From assembly GCF_009911265.1 (NCBI RefSeq), contig NZ_QXXA01000004.1:62001-126000 (forward strand): a DNA stretch of 64,000 nucleotides. Reading direction: 5' to 3'. This DNA is from Senegalia massiliensis. Its GTDB lineage: Bacteria > Bacillota > Clostridia > Tissierellales > SIT17. Positions 1 to 9,561 of this stretch are shown piece after piece (positions within the stretch are counted from its first letter, which is position 1; each line of letters opens with the position of its first letter). The translations under genes were made by a program, and so were the position numbers. A model generated the notes under the pieces. The model saw only the letters and a program-made list of their open reading frames with translations. It did no database searches and had not been told where the DNA came from.

Positions 1-273
1 AACACCTTCTGGAAGAACATCATTCATATCCTTTGTAAATTTCTCTGGAGCTATTTCTTCTTGTAATTCTATATCCATATATTCACCATCACTTGTAAGG
101 CCTAATGCAAGGGCTGTAGCAAAAGAAAATTTAGGTTGAGGGTTAAACCCTTTAGAATATTCTACAGGTATATTTGCTCTCCTAAAGGCTCTCTGAAATA
201 ACCTCATAAGATCTAAATGTGATATATATCTTATAAGAGAATATTTTTTAAATTTAACTCGTAATTTTAACAT
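1..273 (-). CDS. TIGR03936 family radical SAM-associated protein (N-terminal part, DUF2344)
   Basis: Only the first ~91 codons are in the window; the gene continues past the left edge. The visible protein begins MLKLRVKFKK and contains RYISHLDLMRLFQRAFRRA and SKGFNPQPKFSFATAL, which I recognise as the conserved N-terminus of the DUF2344/TIGR03936 family. This family sits directly after the TIGR03960 radical SAM gene in many Clostridia, and its role is unproven (possibly a tRNA or ribosome maturation partner). The start ATG overlaps the upstream stop codon as TAATG, and a GGGGGA ribosome-binding site lies about 9 nt upstream, so translation is probably coupled. An ATG two codons earlier sits too close to that site. 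Confidence 0.85.
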   Translation of the reverse strand, partial: MLKLRVKFKKYSLIRYISHLDLMRLFQRAFRRANIPVEYSKGFNPQPKFSFATALALGLTSDGEYMDIELQEEIAPEKFTKDMNDVLPEGV

Positions 274-2114
274 TAACATAATCCCCCTTTGAAATCCTTT
301 TGTATACCACAGCCACTACAACTAACTTTACAATTAGGGGTTATTTCTCCAGCTTTTGAGCGTTCATTTTCTCTTATTAAAAATGATTTTGTAACACCAA
401 TATCTATAAAATCCCAAGGTAACACTTCTCCATAGCCTCTTTCTCTATTAGCATAAAATTCTGGGGCTACACCTGTTTCAGCAAAAGCATTTATCCATTC
501 ATCATATTTAAATTGATCTCTCCATCCATCAAACTTAGCACCATTTTTAAATGCATGAATAAGAACCTTTGAAACTCTTCTATCTCCTCTTGCAAAAACT
601 GCTTCAAGAAAACTTGTTTCAGCATCATGAGTATTGAATTTAATTTTTTTATCTTTTATAATCTTTTTAAGATACTCTTGCTTTTCCTTAAATTCATCTA
701 AACTATTTTGAGGATGCCATTGAAATGGAGTAAATGCCTTAGGTACAAAACAAGATGCAGATGTTGTAATTTTAAGATTACCTTTCATACTATCTTTAGG
801 TTGATTAAAAAACTCTTCTCTAACTTTATAAGCCAAATTCTTTATTCCCTCTAAATCTTCCTTTGTTTCAGTAGGCAACCCTATCATAAAATACAATTTA
901 ACAGTTGACCAACCCATTTTGAATGCATCTTTACATGAGTTTATTAAATCTTCTTCAGTTATTCCCTTGTTTATTACATCTCTTAATCTTTGACTCCCTG
1001 CTTCTGGAGCAAATGTAAGACCAGTTTTTCTAACCTTTTGAATTTCTTCTATTAAATCTAAAGAAAATGAATCTAACCTAAGGGATGGAAGGGAAAGTCC
1101 TATTCTATCTTCCTTAAATTCATCCATTAATCTAATAACTAAGTTTTCCAGATCAGAATAATCACTAGTACTAAGTGAAGATAATGAAATTTCTTCATGC
1201 CCTGTTGATTTAATTAATTTTTTTGCAAGTTCTAATAAATTCTCTACACTTCTCTCTCTTACAGGTCTATAAATCATACCTGCTTGACAAAACCTACATC
1301 CTCTAGTACATCCTCTAAAAATCTCTAAAATAACCCTATCATGTACAGTTTCAATAAAAGGTACTATCATCTTGTCTAAATAATATGTTTCATCTAGATT
1401 TTTTTGTATTACTTTTTTTATCTTACTCGGATAATTCTTCTTTTTAGGTATCATTTTTTCTATAGTATTATCTTCTTTATATTTAACCTCATAAAAAGAT
1501 GGAACATATATCCCTTCTATATTGACTATTGATTCTAAAAATTCTTTTCTAGTCATTGCCTTTTGTTTCATTTGTTTATATTTTTTCATAATTTTTAATA
1601 TAGTTTCCTCTGCTTCACCTATTACAAAAAAATCAACAATATCAGCTAAGGGCTCAGGGTTATAAGCACAAGGTCCTCCTGCTATTATAAAAGGATCTTT
1701 TTCATCTCTATTAGAAGATTCTAAAGCTATATTTGACAAATCTAACATATTTAATATGTTTGTATAACTCATTTCATACTGTAAAGTAAATCCAATAAAA
1801 TCAAAATCTTTTAAAGGAGTTTTAGTTTCTAGTGAAAAAAGTGGAATATTTATTTTTCTCATTTGTTCTTCCATATCTATCCACGGAGCAAACACTCTCT
1901 CACAGTAAATTCCTTTTTCATTATTTAAAAGATTGTATAAAATATGTAACCCTAAGTGGCTCATGCCAACATCATAAATATCTGGAAATGCAAATGCAAA
2001 TCTAGTCTCTATATCTTCTTCTTTTTTAATATAAATATTTTGTTCATTACCTATATACCGAGCAGGTTTTTCTACTTTAAGTAATATTTTATCTAATGTT
2101 TTTTGTTCAATCAT
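273..2114 (-). CDS. TIGR03960 family B12-binding radical SAM protein
   Basis: Radical SAM enzyme with an N-terminal cobalamin-binding-like domain (about residues 20-180; PDIYDVGMSHLGLHILY is typical). The iron-sulfur loop FRGCTRGCRFCQAG lies near residues 270-280 (CxxxCxxC binding a 4Fe-4S cluster and SAM). The C-terminus ends with a Cys-rich tail, CKVSCSGCGIQ. Length (~613 aa) is normal for the family. Substrate is unknown; it is nearly always paired with the TIGR03936 gene that follows, here overlapping it by one base. I chose the ATG three codons inside the longest frame because AAGGATGA lies 8 nt upstream, whereas the first ATG lies inside that ribosome-binding site. Confidence 0.9.
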   Translation of the reverse strand: MIEQKTLDKILLKVEKPARYIGNEQNIYIKKEEDIETRFAFAFPDIYDVGMSHLGLHILYNLLNNEKGIYCERVFAPWIDMEEQMRKINIPLFSLETKTPLKDFDFIGFTLQYEMSYTNILNMLDLSNIALESSNRDEKDPFIIAGGPCAYNPEPLADIVDFFVIGEAEETILKIMKKYKQMKQKAMTRKEFLESIVNIEGIYVPSFYEVKYKEDNTIEKMIPKKKNYPSKIKKVIQKNLDETYYLDKMIVPFIETVHDRVILEIFRGCTRGCRFCQAGMIYRPVRERSVENLLELAKKLIKSTGHEEISLSSLSTSDYSDLENLVIRLMDEFKEDRIGLSLPSLRLDSFSLDLIEEIQKVRKTGLTFAPEAGSQRLRDVINKGITEEDLINSCKDAFKMGWSTVKLYFMIGLPTETKEDLEGIKNLAYKVREEFFNQPKDSMKGNLKITTSASCFVPKAFTPFQWHPQNSLDEFKEKQEYLKKIIKDKKIKFNTHDAETSFLEAVFARGDRRVSKVLIHAFKNGAKFDGWRDQFKYDEWINAFAETGVAPEFYANRERGYGEVLPWDFIDIGVTKSFLIRENERSKAGEITPNCKVSCSGCGIQKDFKGGLC

Positions 2115-2184
2115 TTTAATCATCCTTAAGTTAAATTTTTTCCATATAATATCAACAAATATTATTTCATTTTACTATATTTTA

Positions 2185-3066
2185 TCATTTTTTAATAGAT
2201 ATTAGTAGTGTTTCTATTTTTTCATTTATACCATTTCTAATTAGACCTTCAAAAAAACATTCTTCACTTATATTACCTGAAAATTTCCCTTTTTCATCTA
2301 TAATAAATATAATATTATATTTATGTGGTAATATTATATCGAAAATAGATTTTAATTGCGTTCCTTCTAATACAATTAAAAAATGTGTTTTCATCATTGC
2401 TTTATTTTTTAGTTGTATTTTTTTTCTTATTAGACTTCTAGTTAAAATAAAGGCTGCCATTTCATTTTCAGCTGTGGCAGCCTTTGCTAAATAGATAATA
2501 ACAAAAGATAACATAATTATTTCAAATATATCCCTAGTATATAATAATCCTATGATAAATAATATCATTAAACTTATCTTTCCAATTATTCGAACTATTT
2601 TATGAGCAAACTTGAATCCTCCATGCATATATAATAGTGCTCTTAAAACTCTCCCTCCATCTAGAGGTAATATAGGTAGTATATTTACAATAAACAACAT
2701 AAAATTTATTTCTACAAAAAGATCTAACAAATTTATATGAGTAAAATTAATAAATAAAATATAAGAAATTATAAATAATATCATATTAACAATTGGTCCA
2801 GCTAAACTAATAATTATTTCTTTTATAGGATCGATTCCTAAAGGATATTCAAATTTTATTATAGCACCTAATGGAAATATATTTAACTCTTTAACCTTTA
2901 CTTTGTTTATCAATGAAAAAATTAAATGTGCAATTTCATGTATTGTTAATATTAGAAACAATATACTAAACTCAATAATATATTCATTTAAATACATTAA
3001 TAAAGTTATGGGTATTAAAGTCAGATTGACCTTTATGTCTATATTTTTAATTGAAAATAATTTCAT
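2185..3066 (-). CDS. spoIVFB: Site-2 protease family protein, SpoIVFB-type (sporulation intramembrane metalloprotease)
   Basis: Membrane zinc protease of the M50 family. HEIAHLIF (about residues 43-50) supplies the zinc ligands and catalytic Glu; LPLDGGR (about 134-140) supplies the third ligand. Several hydrophobic segments fill the first ~200 residues, followed by a cytosolic tail of ~80 residues. In Bacillus, SpoIVFB cleaves pro-sigma-K in the mother cell. The gene follows a SpoIVFA-like gene, the standard pairing. The longest frame starts with TTG overlapping the upstream stop; I prefer the ATG six codons later because GGAAGG lies 6-7 nt before it. Confidence 0.85.
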   Translation of the reverse strand: MKLFSIKNIDIKVNLTLIPITLLMYLNEYIIEFSILFLILTIHEIAHLIFSLINKVKVKELNIFPLGAIIKFEYPLGIDPIKEIIISLAGPIVNMILFIISYILFINFTHINLLDLFVEINFMLFIVNILPILPLDGGRVLRALLYMHGGFKFAHKIVRIIGKISLMILFIIGLLYTRDIFEIIMLSFVIIYLAKAATAENEMAAFILTRSLIRKKIQLKNKAMMKTHFLIVLEGTQLKSIFDIILPHKYNIIFIIDEKGKFSGNISEECFFEGLIRNGINEKIETLLISIKK

Positions 3067-3080
3067 ATCTGACCTTCCAA

Positions 3081-3755
3081 TCAAATAAGTAGTATATCTT
3101 CATTTGTAAACTCTAAGTTTTCTAATGGATCTATAGGCTCATCATTTTCATATATTTCAATTCTAAAATCTAAATTTTCATTATTTCTTTTTATAGTTCC
3201 TAATTCTTCTCCTTTTTTCACCTTATCATTAATTTGTTTATTTATAATATCTAATCCATAATATTTTGCTTTATATTCTTCATGCTCTATTACGATAAAT
3301 TTACCATATACACTATCTTTTCCTACCTCTATTATCATACCATCTGCTATAGATTTTACTTTTTCATTATTGGCTACAATATCTATTCCTTTATTAAACA
3401 CTTGAATATTATCTGACTTTTCATAAATTCCATAGTCTCTATATATACTTCCCGATACTGGAAAAATATATTTAGAACTCTCTTTTTTTAATAAATTATT
3501 AAAAACCTCTTTAGTACTTATTTTATCTATTACTAATAGCGTATCTGATTTTATATTTCTATCATTTTCTAAATAGTATTTAACAACTTTTATAGCACTA
3601 TTACCTGAGTTTACATTGAATAATTTTATAATAATTATTGCAATTACAATTAATATACAAAAAAAAGTCTGAACAAATAGTTTTCTATAACTATCTTTAT
3701 GCTTTTTAGTCTTTGTATTATATTTTCTTTTTTTATTAAATATTTTATTATTCAT
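3081..3755 (-). CDS. spoIVFA: SpoIVFA-like membrane protein with degenerate M23/LytM domain
   Basis: 224 aa with a Lys/Arg-rich cytosolic start, one transmembrane segment (about residues 28-45) and an extracytoplasmic C-terminal LytM/M23 fold (about 95-215). The usual metal ligands appear to be lost: the first-His position reads FNKGIDI and the HxH motif position reads ENLDFRIEI. That pattern fits SpoIVFA, which anchors and inhibits SpoIVFB rather than cutting peptidoglycan. It lies immediately upstream of spoIVFB in the same orientation, supporting the call. A catalytically dead M23 peptidase of other function is the alternative. Confidence 0.75.
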   Translation of the reverse strand: MNNKIFNKKRKYNTKTKKHKDSYRKLFVQTFFCILIVIAIIIIKLFNVNSGNSAIKVVKYYLENDRNIKSDTLLVIDKISTKEVFNNLLKKESSKYIFPVSGSIYRDYGIYEKSDNIQVFNKGIDIVANNEKVKSIADGMIIEVGKDSVYGKFIVIEHEEYKAKYYGLDIINKQINDKVKKGEELGTIKRNNENLDFRIEIYENDEPIDPLENLEFTNEDILLI

Positions 3756-3827
3756 GTTTAACCCCTACCTTATAAAGTTTTATCACTACTATAATTATTT
3801 AACTTATAGCTGATTTATTACAAAAAG

Positions 3828-3881
3828 GAAAAAACAAAAAAACAATCTGATCAATTGATCAGATTGTTTTTTTGTTTTTTC
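3828..3881. terminator. 54-bp perfect palindrome, bidirectional terminator at the mgsA 3' end
   Basis: A perfect inverted repeat centred between 3854 and 3855. The core is CTGATCAATTGATCAG, extended by A7-C-A6 on one side and T7-G-T6 on the other. Read from either strand it is a stem followed by a long U tract. It covers the last codons and stop of mgsA, so it ends the min-mgsA transcript and separates it from spoIVFA. Confidence 0.85.
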
Positions 3882-4260
3882 TCCAAGAAAGGTCTCCTCG
3901 TTGCATGCCTTTTATTAATAATTCAGCGCTTCCCATATTAGTAGCTAATGGTATTCTATGAACATCACATAACCTAAGAAGTGCCAATACATCTGGCTCG
4001 TGAGGTTGAGCAGTTAATGGATCTCTAAAAAATATAACTATATCCATATTATTTACAGCTATCATAGCTCCAATTTGTTGATCCCCACCTAAAGGCCCTG
4101 AGTTAAATCTTTTAATATCCAATGTAGTATTCTCACTTATCTTAAGCCCAGTAGTACCAGTGGCAAATAAATTATGTTTTTTTAAAACTTTTTCATATGC
4201 TATAGCAAAACTAACTATATCATCTTTCTTTTTATCATGTGCAATAAGTGCAATATTCAT
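3859..4260 (-). CDS. mgsA: Methylglyoxal synthase
   Basis: Converts dihydroxyacetone phosphate to methylglyoxal and phosphate, a glycolytic bypass that relieves phosphate limitation. The 133-aa protein carries the family signatures ATGTTG (phosphate binding), [14 protein letters not shown] with the catalytic Asp, and [15 protein letters not shown] with the active-site His. It lies 30 nt after minE in the same orientation and its stop codon lies inside a strong terminator, so it is the last gene of the min operon. This minE-mgsA linkage is common in Clostridia. Confidence 0.95.
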   Translation of the reverse strand: MNIALIAHDKKKDDIVSFAIAYEKVLKKHNLFATGTTGLKISENTTLDIKRFNSGPLGGDQQIGAMIAVNNMDIVIFFRDPLTAQPHEPDVLALLRLCDVHRIPLATNMGSAELLIKGMQRGDLSWRKNKKTI

Positions 4261-4290
4261 AATCTCTACCTCTTATCTTGTGATTTGATA

Positions 4291-4575
4291 TTATTTTATA
4301 TCCTTATCTTTCATTTTTAAAACTGGTATATTAGCAACTAGAGCAGGTATTGGACTATTGTCAGATTCTCTTCTAGTTCTAGTAAACTGTATATCAAGAC
4401 CTTCTTCATCAATTACCATATAATCTGATATAACATTGATAATATCTCCTTTTACCATTTCTAAGAACTTTGGTGATACATTTGTCCTATCATGAATAAG
4501 TACTAATTTTAGTCTCTCCTTAGCAACACTTTTACTTTTATTATTTGTCTTACCGAAAAGTTTAAATAAATCCAA
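4291..4575 (-). CDS. minE: Cell division topological specificity factor MinE
   Basis: 94-aa MinE. It has an N-terminal amphipathic MinD-interacting segment (AKERLKLVLIHDRTNVSP) and a C-terminal dimerisation domain with VISDYMVIDEEGLDIQ. MinE drives MinC/MinD off the membrane at midcell, so the presence of MinE rather than only DivIVA indicates an oscillating Min system. It follows minD by 14 nt. Confidence 0.95.
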   Translation of the reverse strand: MDLFKLFGKTNNKSKSVAKERLKLVLIHDRTNVSPKFLEMVKGDIINVISDYMVIDEEGLDIQFTRTRRESDNSPIPALVANIPVLKMKDKDIK

Positions 4576-4589
4576 TTTTATCCCCCTTT

Positions 4590-5387
4590 CTATTTTTTAC
4601 CAAAAAATATCTTCTTTAATTTAGTAAACATACTTTCATCTACATCTAAGTTAAGCAATGGAACTTCTTCACCTTGAATTCTCTTTGATATATTTCTATA
4701 AGCTTTTCCTGCAAGAGAATTATCATCAGTTACTGCAGGTTCTCCTTTATTTGTAGATATAACTATAGATTCATCATCTGGAACAACACCTAGGAGATCA
4801 ATTGCCAATATATCTATCATATCATCTATATTCATCATATCTCCTCTTTTAACCATATCATTTCTAATTCTATTTATAATAAGTTTTGGCTCATGAAGAC
4901 CTTTAGCCTCTAATAAACCAATTATTCTATCTGCATCTCTTACTGCTGATATCTCAGGTGTAGTGACTACAATAGCTCTATCAGCTCCTGATATAGCATT
5001 TTGAAATCCTTGTTCAATACCTGCTGGACAATCTATTATTATATAATCAAATATTTTTTTTAGTTCTTCTGTTAAATCCTGCATTTGCGCAGGTGATATA
5101 GCTGTTTTATCTTTTGTTTGGGCTGCAGGTAAAAGAAACAAACCATCGTATCTTTTATCCTTTATAAGTCCTTGCTTTAACCTACAAACACCTTCCACTA
5201 TATCTACTATATCATAAACAATTCTATTTTCTAAGCCCATAACTACATCTAAATTTCTTAACCCTATATCTGCATCAACTACCACTACTTTTTTTCCTTG
5301 CATAGCAAGTCCTGTACCTATATTAGCAGAGGTAGTAGTTTTACCTACTCCGCCTTTTCCTGATGTCACAACAATAACTTCACTCAT
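4590..5387 (-). CDS. minD: Septum site-determining ATPase MinD
   Basis: 265-aa ParA/MinD-family ATPase. The deviant Walker A motif GKGGVGKTT occupies residues 10-18; VVDADIGLRNLDVVMG and DYIIIDCPAGIEQG are the switch and Walker B regions. The C-terminal ~12 residues (FTKLKKIFFGKK) form the amphipathic membrane-targeting helix. It recruits MinC to the membrane and is stimulated by MinE. It lies between minC and minE with about 14-nt gaps, as one operon. Confidence 0.97.
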   Translation of the reverse strand: MSEVIVVTSGKGGVGKTTTSANIGTGLAMQGKKVVVVDADIGLRNLDVVMGLENRIVYDIVDIVEGVCRLKQGLIKDKRYDGLFLLPAAQTKDKTAISPAQMQDLTEELKKIFDYIIIDCPAGIEQGFQNAISGADRAIVVTTPEISAVRDADRIIGLLEAKGLHEPKLIINRIRNDMVKRGDMMNIDDMIDILAIDLLGVVPDDESIVISTNKGEPAVTDDNSLAGKAYRNISKRIQGEEVPLLNLDVDESMFTKLKKIFFGKK

Positions 5388-5401
5388 CTATTTGCCTCCA
5401 T

Positions 5402-6022
5402 TCAATTATTTTTTTGTAAGTACGGTTCAATAACAACTTTATCATCTTGTATCTTTGCAATTTCTGGCCATTTAGGATTTAATAAATCTTTATCAGGACT
5501 CCTTGAAATTGTATCTGCTATTCTTAGTTGAGTTGGTTTCATTTTAAAAGCTGCCACAATTGAGTCTATATTACCATCACTTCCAGCATGAGCTATGCCT
5601 CTTAGTGAACCCATCACAATAATATTACCTTTTGCAACTACTACTGAACCTGGATTTGTATCTCCTAAAATAACAATATTTCCATCAAATTCTTCTCTCT
5701 GACCTGATCTTAAAGTATGTCTTATAAATTTAGTTTTTCCAGTATCAATTCCCTTAAATGGTTGTTCAATACTTTTTTCATTTTCAGCTGGAATCATATC
5801 TACTTTGATATCAAATTCTTCAATTATATTGGTTAAAACAGCAATTTCTATATCTGTAAGATTTCCACCTTTTATATCTATAACTTTAACACCTTTAAAA
5901 AAGTCTTTGGTATCTTCAAGTCTTTTAATCAGCTCTTGCTTTATAACTCTAAATTCTAATTCATTTATTTGTATATAGATACCATTTTTATTGCCTTTAA
6001 AACTAATTATATCTTGGCTCAT
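5402..6022 (-). CDS. minC: Septum site-determining protein MinC
   Basis: 206-aa FtsZ polymerisation inhibitor. An N-terminal domain (about residues 1-90) is followed by the right-handed beta-helix C-terminal domain with the signature GDTNPGSVVVAKGNIIVMG and GSLRGIAHAG, which binds MinD. It is the first gene of minCDE, about 100 nt after the PBP2 gene; that gap has a short A/T palindrome but no clear strong terminator, so readthrough from mreBCD-mrdA is possible. Confidence 0.95.
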   Translation of the reverse strand: MSQDIISFKGNKNGIYIQINELEFRVIKQELIKRLEDTKDFFKGVKVIDIKGGNLTDIEIAVLTNIIEEFDIKVDMIPAENEKSIEQPFKGIDTGKTKFIRHTLRSGQREEFDGNIVILGDTNPGSVVVAKGNIIVMGSLRGIAHAGSDGNIDSIVAAFKMKPTQLRIADTISRSPDKDLLNPKWPEIAKIQDDKVVIEPYLQKNN

Positions 6023-6127
6023 ATCTTTACCTCCAAAAATTCGGCACTACTTATTAACTATTCTACCTTTAATCAAAAATTCCTGCAAAAATATTTAAAA
6101 AAAATAAAATAGTAATATATTACTATT

Positions 6128-9100
6128 TTATTTTTCTTCTTTTTTATCTTTATTTACTTCCAAATAATGTCCTATTATATCTCTTGTAATTGGAGCAGAA
6201 TTACCACCACTACCTCCTTGAAAAATTACTGTTGCTACAGCAATTTCTGGATCATCATAAGGAGCAAATCCAACAAACCATGCATAATTATCATAATCAT
6301 TTTTTGTTACAGGATTTTTACCTGCCTGAGCTGTACCAGTTTTACCTGCTACTTTTACAGGAAAATTATTAAATATACGTTTTACTGAACCACGCTCTAC
6401 AACTTGAAGCATACCTTTTTTAATTTCTTCAAGATAGTTATAATCTTTTAATTCTATTCTTTCTCTTTTTTGTTTTTTCTCATAACCTATATCTTTTCCA
6501 TCATAACTTGTTATATCATCAATAATAGTAAGTTCATTCTTATAACCACCATTTGCTATAGTTGAAACCATATTAGCAATTTGTATAGGAGTATAAGCAT
6601 TCTGACCTTGACCAATAGAAGTATAAAGGGCATCATCTAATTTAAATCTTGCTTCCCTAAAATAAGTATACACTAAATAGTCTTTAAGAGATGACATTTC
6701 TTCTTCAACTACATCTAATCTTTCTAATTCATCTATAACTTCTTTAGCAGACATATTTTCTCTATTTGCCCATTCAGAAAATATATCCATAAATTCATCA
6801 ATATCTTTATCTTTAAGTTTTTTTCCTTCTACTAAACTTTCTTTTTTAGATTCAAGTAAAGATTTAAGTCTTAAATTAGCTCCTACTAATTTATCTTCTT
6901 CATTTGGAACTCTACCAGATTTTTCCTCAGGAATTTCAATACCTGTCTTTTCATTTAAACCAAATTGTTTTGACATATTTCTCATATCTTCTACTGTAAC
7001 TTGTACACCAAATTTTCTATTAGTTCTTAAATTTTTGCCTGCAGCTAATGTATAAAAATAATAGTTACAAGATTTTTCTATAGCTTCATACATATTAGTT
7101 GGTCCATGTGTACCTCTATAATCATTCCAAATCCAACATGCAGGTTTTGTGCCACCACCTAGATCTACATATCCTAATGAATTTACCTTCTCATATGGAT
7201 TAAGCCCTTTTTCAAGTCCTGCAAGTGCTGGTAACATTTTAAAACTAGAACCTGGTGGTATAGTACTCCTAAGAGCCATATTAAATAGAGGCCTTGGAGC
7301 TAATGGATCTTTTTCATTTTCAGGCCTAAGGTTTTCATAATCACTTAATGTAATTCCTGTAGAAAAAAGATTTGGATCATATGACGGATAGTTTGCTATT
7401 GCTAAAACTTCGCCTGTTTTTACATTTAATGCAACAGTAGCTCCAGATTTTGCATTTCTATATGGTTTATTAAATTTATAATTACCATATTCACTTTCAT
7501 ATGTGCCACCAGTTTGAAGTTTTTCTATAGTCTCTTTTAATGACTCTTCAGCTTTTTTTTGTAAATCATAATCAATAGTAAGCTTAACATTATTTCCTGG
7601 AACTGGAGCTTCTTCACCATTAGTTTTATGAGTATTTCCAAACGCATCTACTTCTATCAGTTTATGGCCATCTTTGCCATTTAAGTAATCTTCAAATTCT
7701 TTTTCAATACCTGTTTTACCTATAATATCATTTCTAGAATAATCGCCTTTATTAATATATTGATCTATTTCATCAGCTTGAGATATTTTTCCAAGATAAC
7801 CTAATGTGTGAGCAGCTGTTTCACCCATAGGATAATATCTCAATGGTTCTAGAGAAGTTTTAATTCCTGGAAAATACATATTTCTTTCTTTAATCATTGC
7901 TACAGTCTCGTCTTTTATATTATAAGCTATAGTTATAGGTTCATAGGCTCTATATCCTTGTTTAGTCAATAAGTCATTTAATAAAAGTATAAATCTTTTT
8001 TCATAAATATTTAATTCATTTGTTATATTTTTATCTTTATCTATATTTGATTTTTCTACTAGTTTTTCAAATACATCTTCTGCATCTTTATATTTTTTTA
8101 TATTTTTACTCTCAATCCATTTTTCTTTATCAATTAATGAGGTATATTCCCACTTAGATATAGATATCTTTGGATTAATATATTGTAAAAGAAAACTCTG
8201 AGTATTAACCTTAATATCATCTAAAATTACAAATTCATCAAATAATTTTTCTTCTTTTATGAATATCTCTATAGCTGCATCTGCAGATATATCTTTTTGT
8301 AAATTATTTTTATTTATAAATTTATTTTTCTCTTTGTCATTTGTAAATTCAAATATATTTCCATCATCAGGAGCATATATAAATGGAATTTCTACATTTT
8401 TATTATTTAAATAACTCAATAATTCTAGTCCTAAAGTCGTACTTTCACCTTCTTTTTCATAACCAAAGATCATCATATCTTTAAAATTTCTGTACTTTAA
8501 AAGTGTTATAAAATCTTGTTTAGCTGAAGTTTCAAAACTTATTGAAGGATAGATATTAGGATATTTATTTTTAAGTTGATTTATTGTGTTTTCCTTTTGC
8601 GCTTCAGTCCCCTTAGGTTTTATTTCTCCAAATAACTCTAACTCAGCTTCTTCAGTCAATCCATCATCTATTAAAGATAACATTTCTGTTTCTATATGAG
8701 TCATTAGATTTTTTTTAATATCTCTATAATCATTATCAAAAGAAAATTTATAATCAACTAATTTGTAGTTGTTTACTTTTCCTTTTTTATCTAAGAGTTC
8801 ATAAGAGAATTTTCTAACTATAGGATGACTGATAAGAGATTTAACCCTTTCATTGTCACGTAACAATAGTTGAATTATATCTGATTTAGGATTTTTTGTT
8901 TTACTAAGATTCAATTCTTCTTTCCAAGATTCTATATCTTCTCCCTCTTTATATTTATAATCTACTTTTCCATCTTTATAATCTATTTTTATTGGTAGTT
9001 TCAAAACTTCTTTAGCTTCATTTAATGCAGATAAAGCACGATTAGCTACGGAAAATCTATATTCATTAAAATCAGTTATATGTTCATAAGTCATATCTAA

Positions 9101-9556
9101 TAAATCATCAACTAATCCATTTTGTATTAATAGTTCTGCTATATCATCTGTAATATTTGTATCTGCTTCAAAGAAATCTTTTTCATTTTTATAATCTATA
9201 GAACTCAAGGTTATAGGGAACTCATCTATGTAATTTTCCCCTTGCTTTTCCAATAAAGACATTATTTTTATACTTGATACATTTTTATCATTTTCTATAA
9301 ACTCATCTTTCATTATTTGAACAGTAAACCCTGTTCTATTTTCAGCAAGTACTTTTCCATTTACATCTAAAATGTTACCTCGTGGTGCAGGAGTTGGAAT
9401 TTTTTTAACCTTGGTATTATCTGCTTTTTCTCTGTATTCATCACCATGTATAATTGTTATTTCTGCTAATTTAAATGCCATAATGGAAAAAATTACAGTT
9501 ATTATTATTATAAGTAAAGAATATCTATTTTTAAGTTTATCAATCAATTTTTCCAT
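6128..9556 (-). CDS. mrdA: Penicillin-binding protein 2 (elongation transpeptidase), unusually long
   Basis: Class B PBP, the peptidoglycan cross-linking transpeptidase of the elongasome. One N-terminal membrane anchor (about residues 13-32) is followed by PAPRGNILDVNG, start of the pedestal domain. The C-terminal half has the three catalytic motifs: PPGSSFK (SxxK), SCN, and AGKTGTAQ (KTG). At 1,142 aa it is much longer than a typical PBP2 (600-700 aa); the excess lies mostly in a low-complexity, Lys/Glu/Asp-rich insert at about residues 85-540, before the dimerisation segment PLRYYPMGETAAHTLGYLG. A second insert of ~80 residues lies between SCN and KTG. It sits directly after mreD. Confidence 0.92.
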   Translation of the reverse strand: MEKLIDKLKNRYSLLIIIITVIFSIMAFKLAEITIIHGDEYREKADNTKVKKIPTPAPRGNILDVNGKVLAENRTGFTVQIMKDEFIENDKNVSSIKIMSLLEKQGENYIDEFPITLSSIDYKNEKDFFEADTNITDDIAELLIQNGLVDDLLDMTYEHITDFNEYRFSVANRALSALNEAKEVLKLPIKIDYKDGKVDYKYKEGEDIESWKEELNLSKTKNPKSDIIQLLLRDNERVKSLISHPIVRKFSYELLDKKGKVNNYKLVDYKFSFDNDYRDIKKNLMTHIETEMLSLIDDGLTEEAELELFGEIKPKGTEAQKENTINQLKNKYPNIYPSISFETSAKQDFITLLKYRNFKDMMIFGYEKEGESTTLGLELLSYLNNKNVEIPFIYAPDDGNIFEFTNDKEKNKFINKNNLQKDISADAAIEIFIKEEKLFDEFVILDDIKVNTQSFLLQYINPKISISKWEYTSLIDKEKWIESKNIKKYKDAEDVFEKLVEKSNIDKDKNITNELNIYEKRFILLLNDLLTKQGYRAYEPITIAYNIKDETVAMIKERNMYFPGIKTSLEPLRYYPMGETAAHTLGYLGKISQADEIDQYINKGDYSRNDIIGKTGIEKEFEDYLNGKDGHKLIEVDAFGNTHKTNGEEAPVPGNNVKLTIDYDLQKKAEESLKETIEKLQTGGTYESEYGNYKFNKPYRNAKSGATVALNVKTGEVLAIANYPSYDPNLFSTGITLSDYENLRPENEKDPLAPRPLFNMALRSTIPPGSSFKMLPALAGLEKGLNPYEKVNSLGYVDLGGGTKPACWIWNDYRGTHGPTNMYEAIEKSCNYYFYTLAAGKNLRTNRKFGVQVTVEDMRNMSKQFGLNEKTGIEIPEEKSGRVPNEEDKLVGANLRLKSLLESKKESLVEGKKLKDKDIDEFMDIFSEWANRENMSAKEVIDELERLDVVEEEMSSLKDYLVYTYFREARFKLDDALYTSIGQGQNAYTPIQIANMVSTIANGGYKNELTIIDDITSYDGKDIGYEKKQKRERIELKDYNYLEEIKKGMLQVVERGSVKRIFNNFPVKVAGKTGTAQAGKNPVTKNDYDNYAWFVGFAPYDDPEIAVATVIFQGGSGGNSAPITRDIIGHYLEVNKDKKEEK

Positions 9557-9561
9557 TTATA

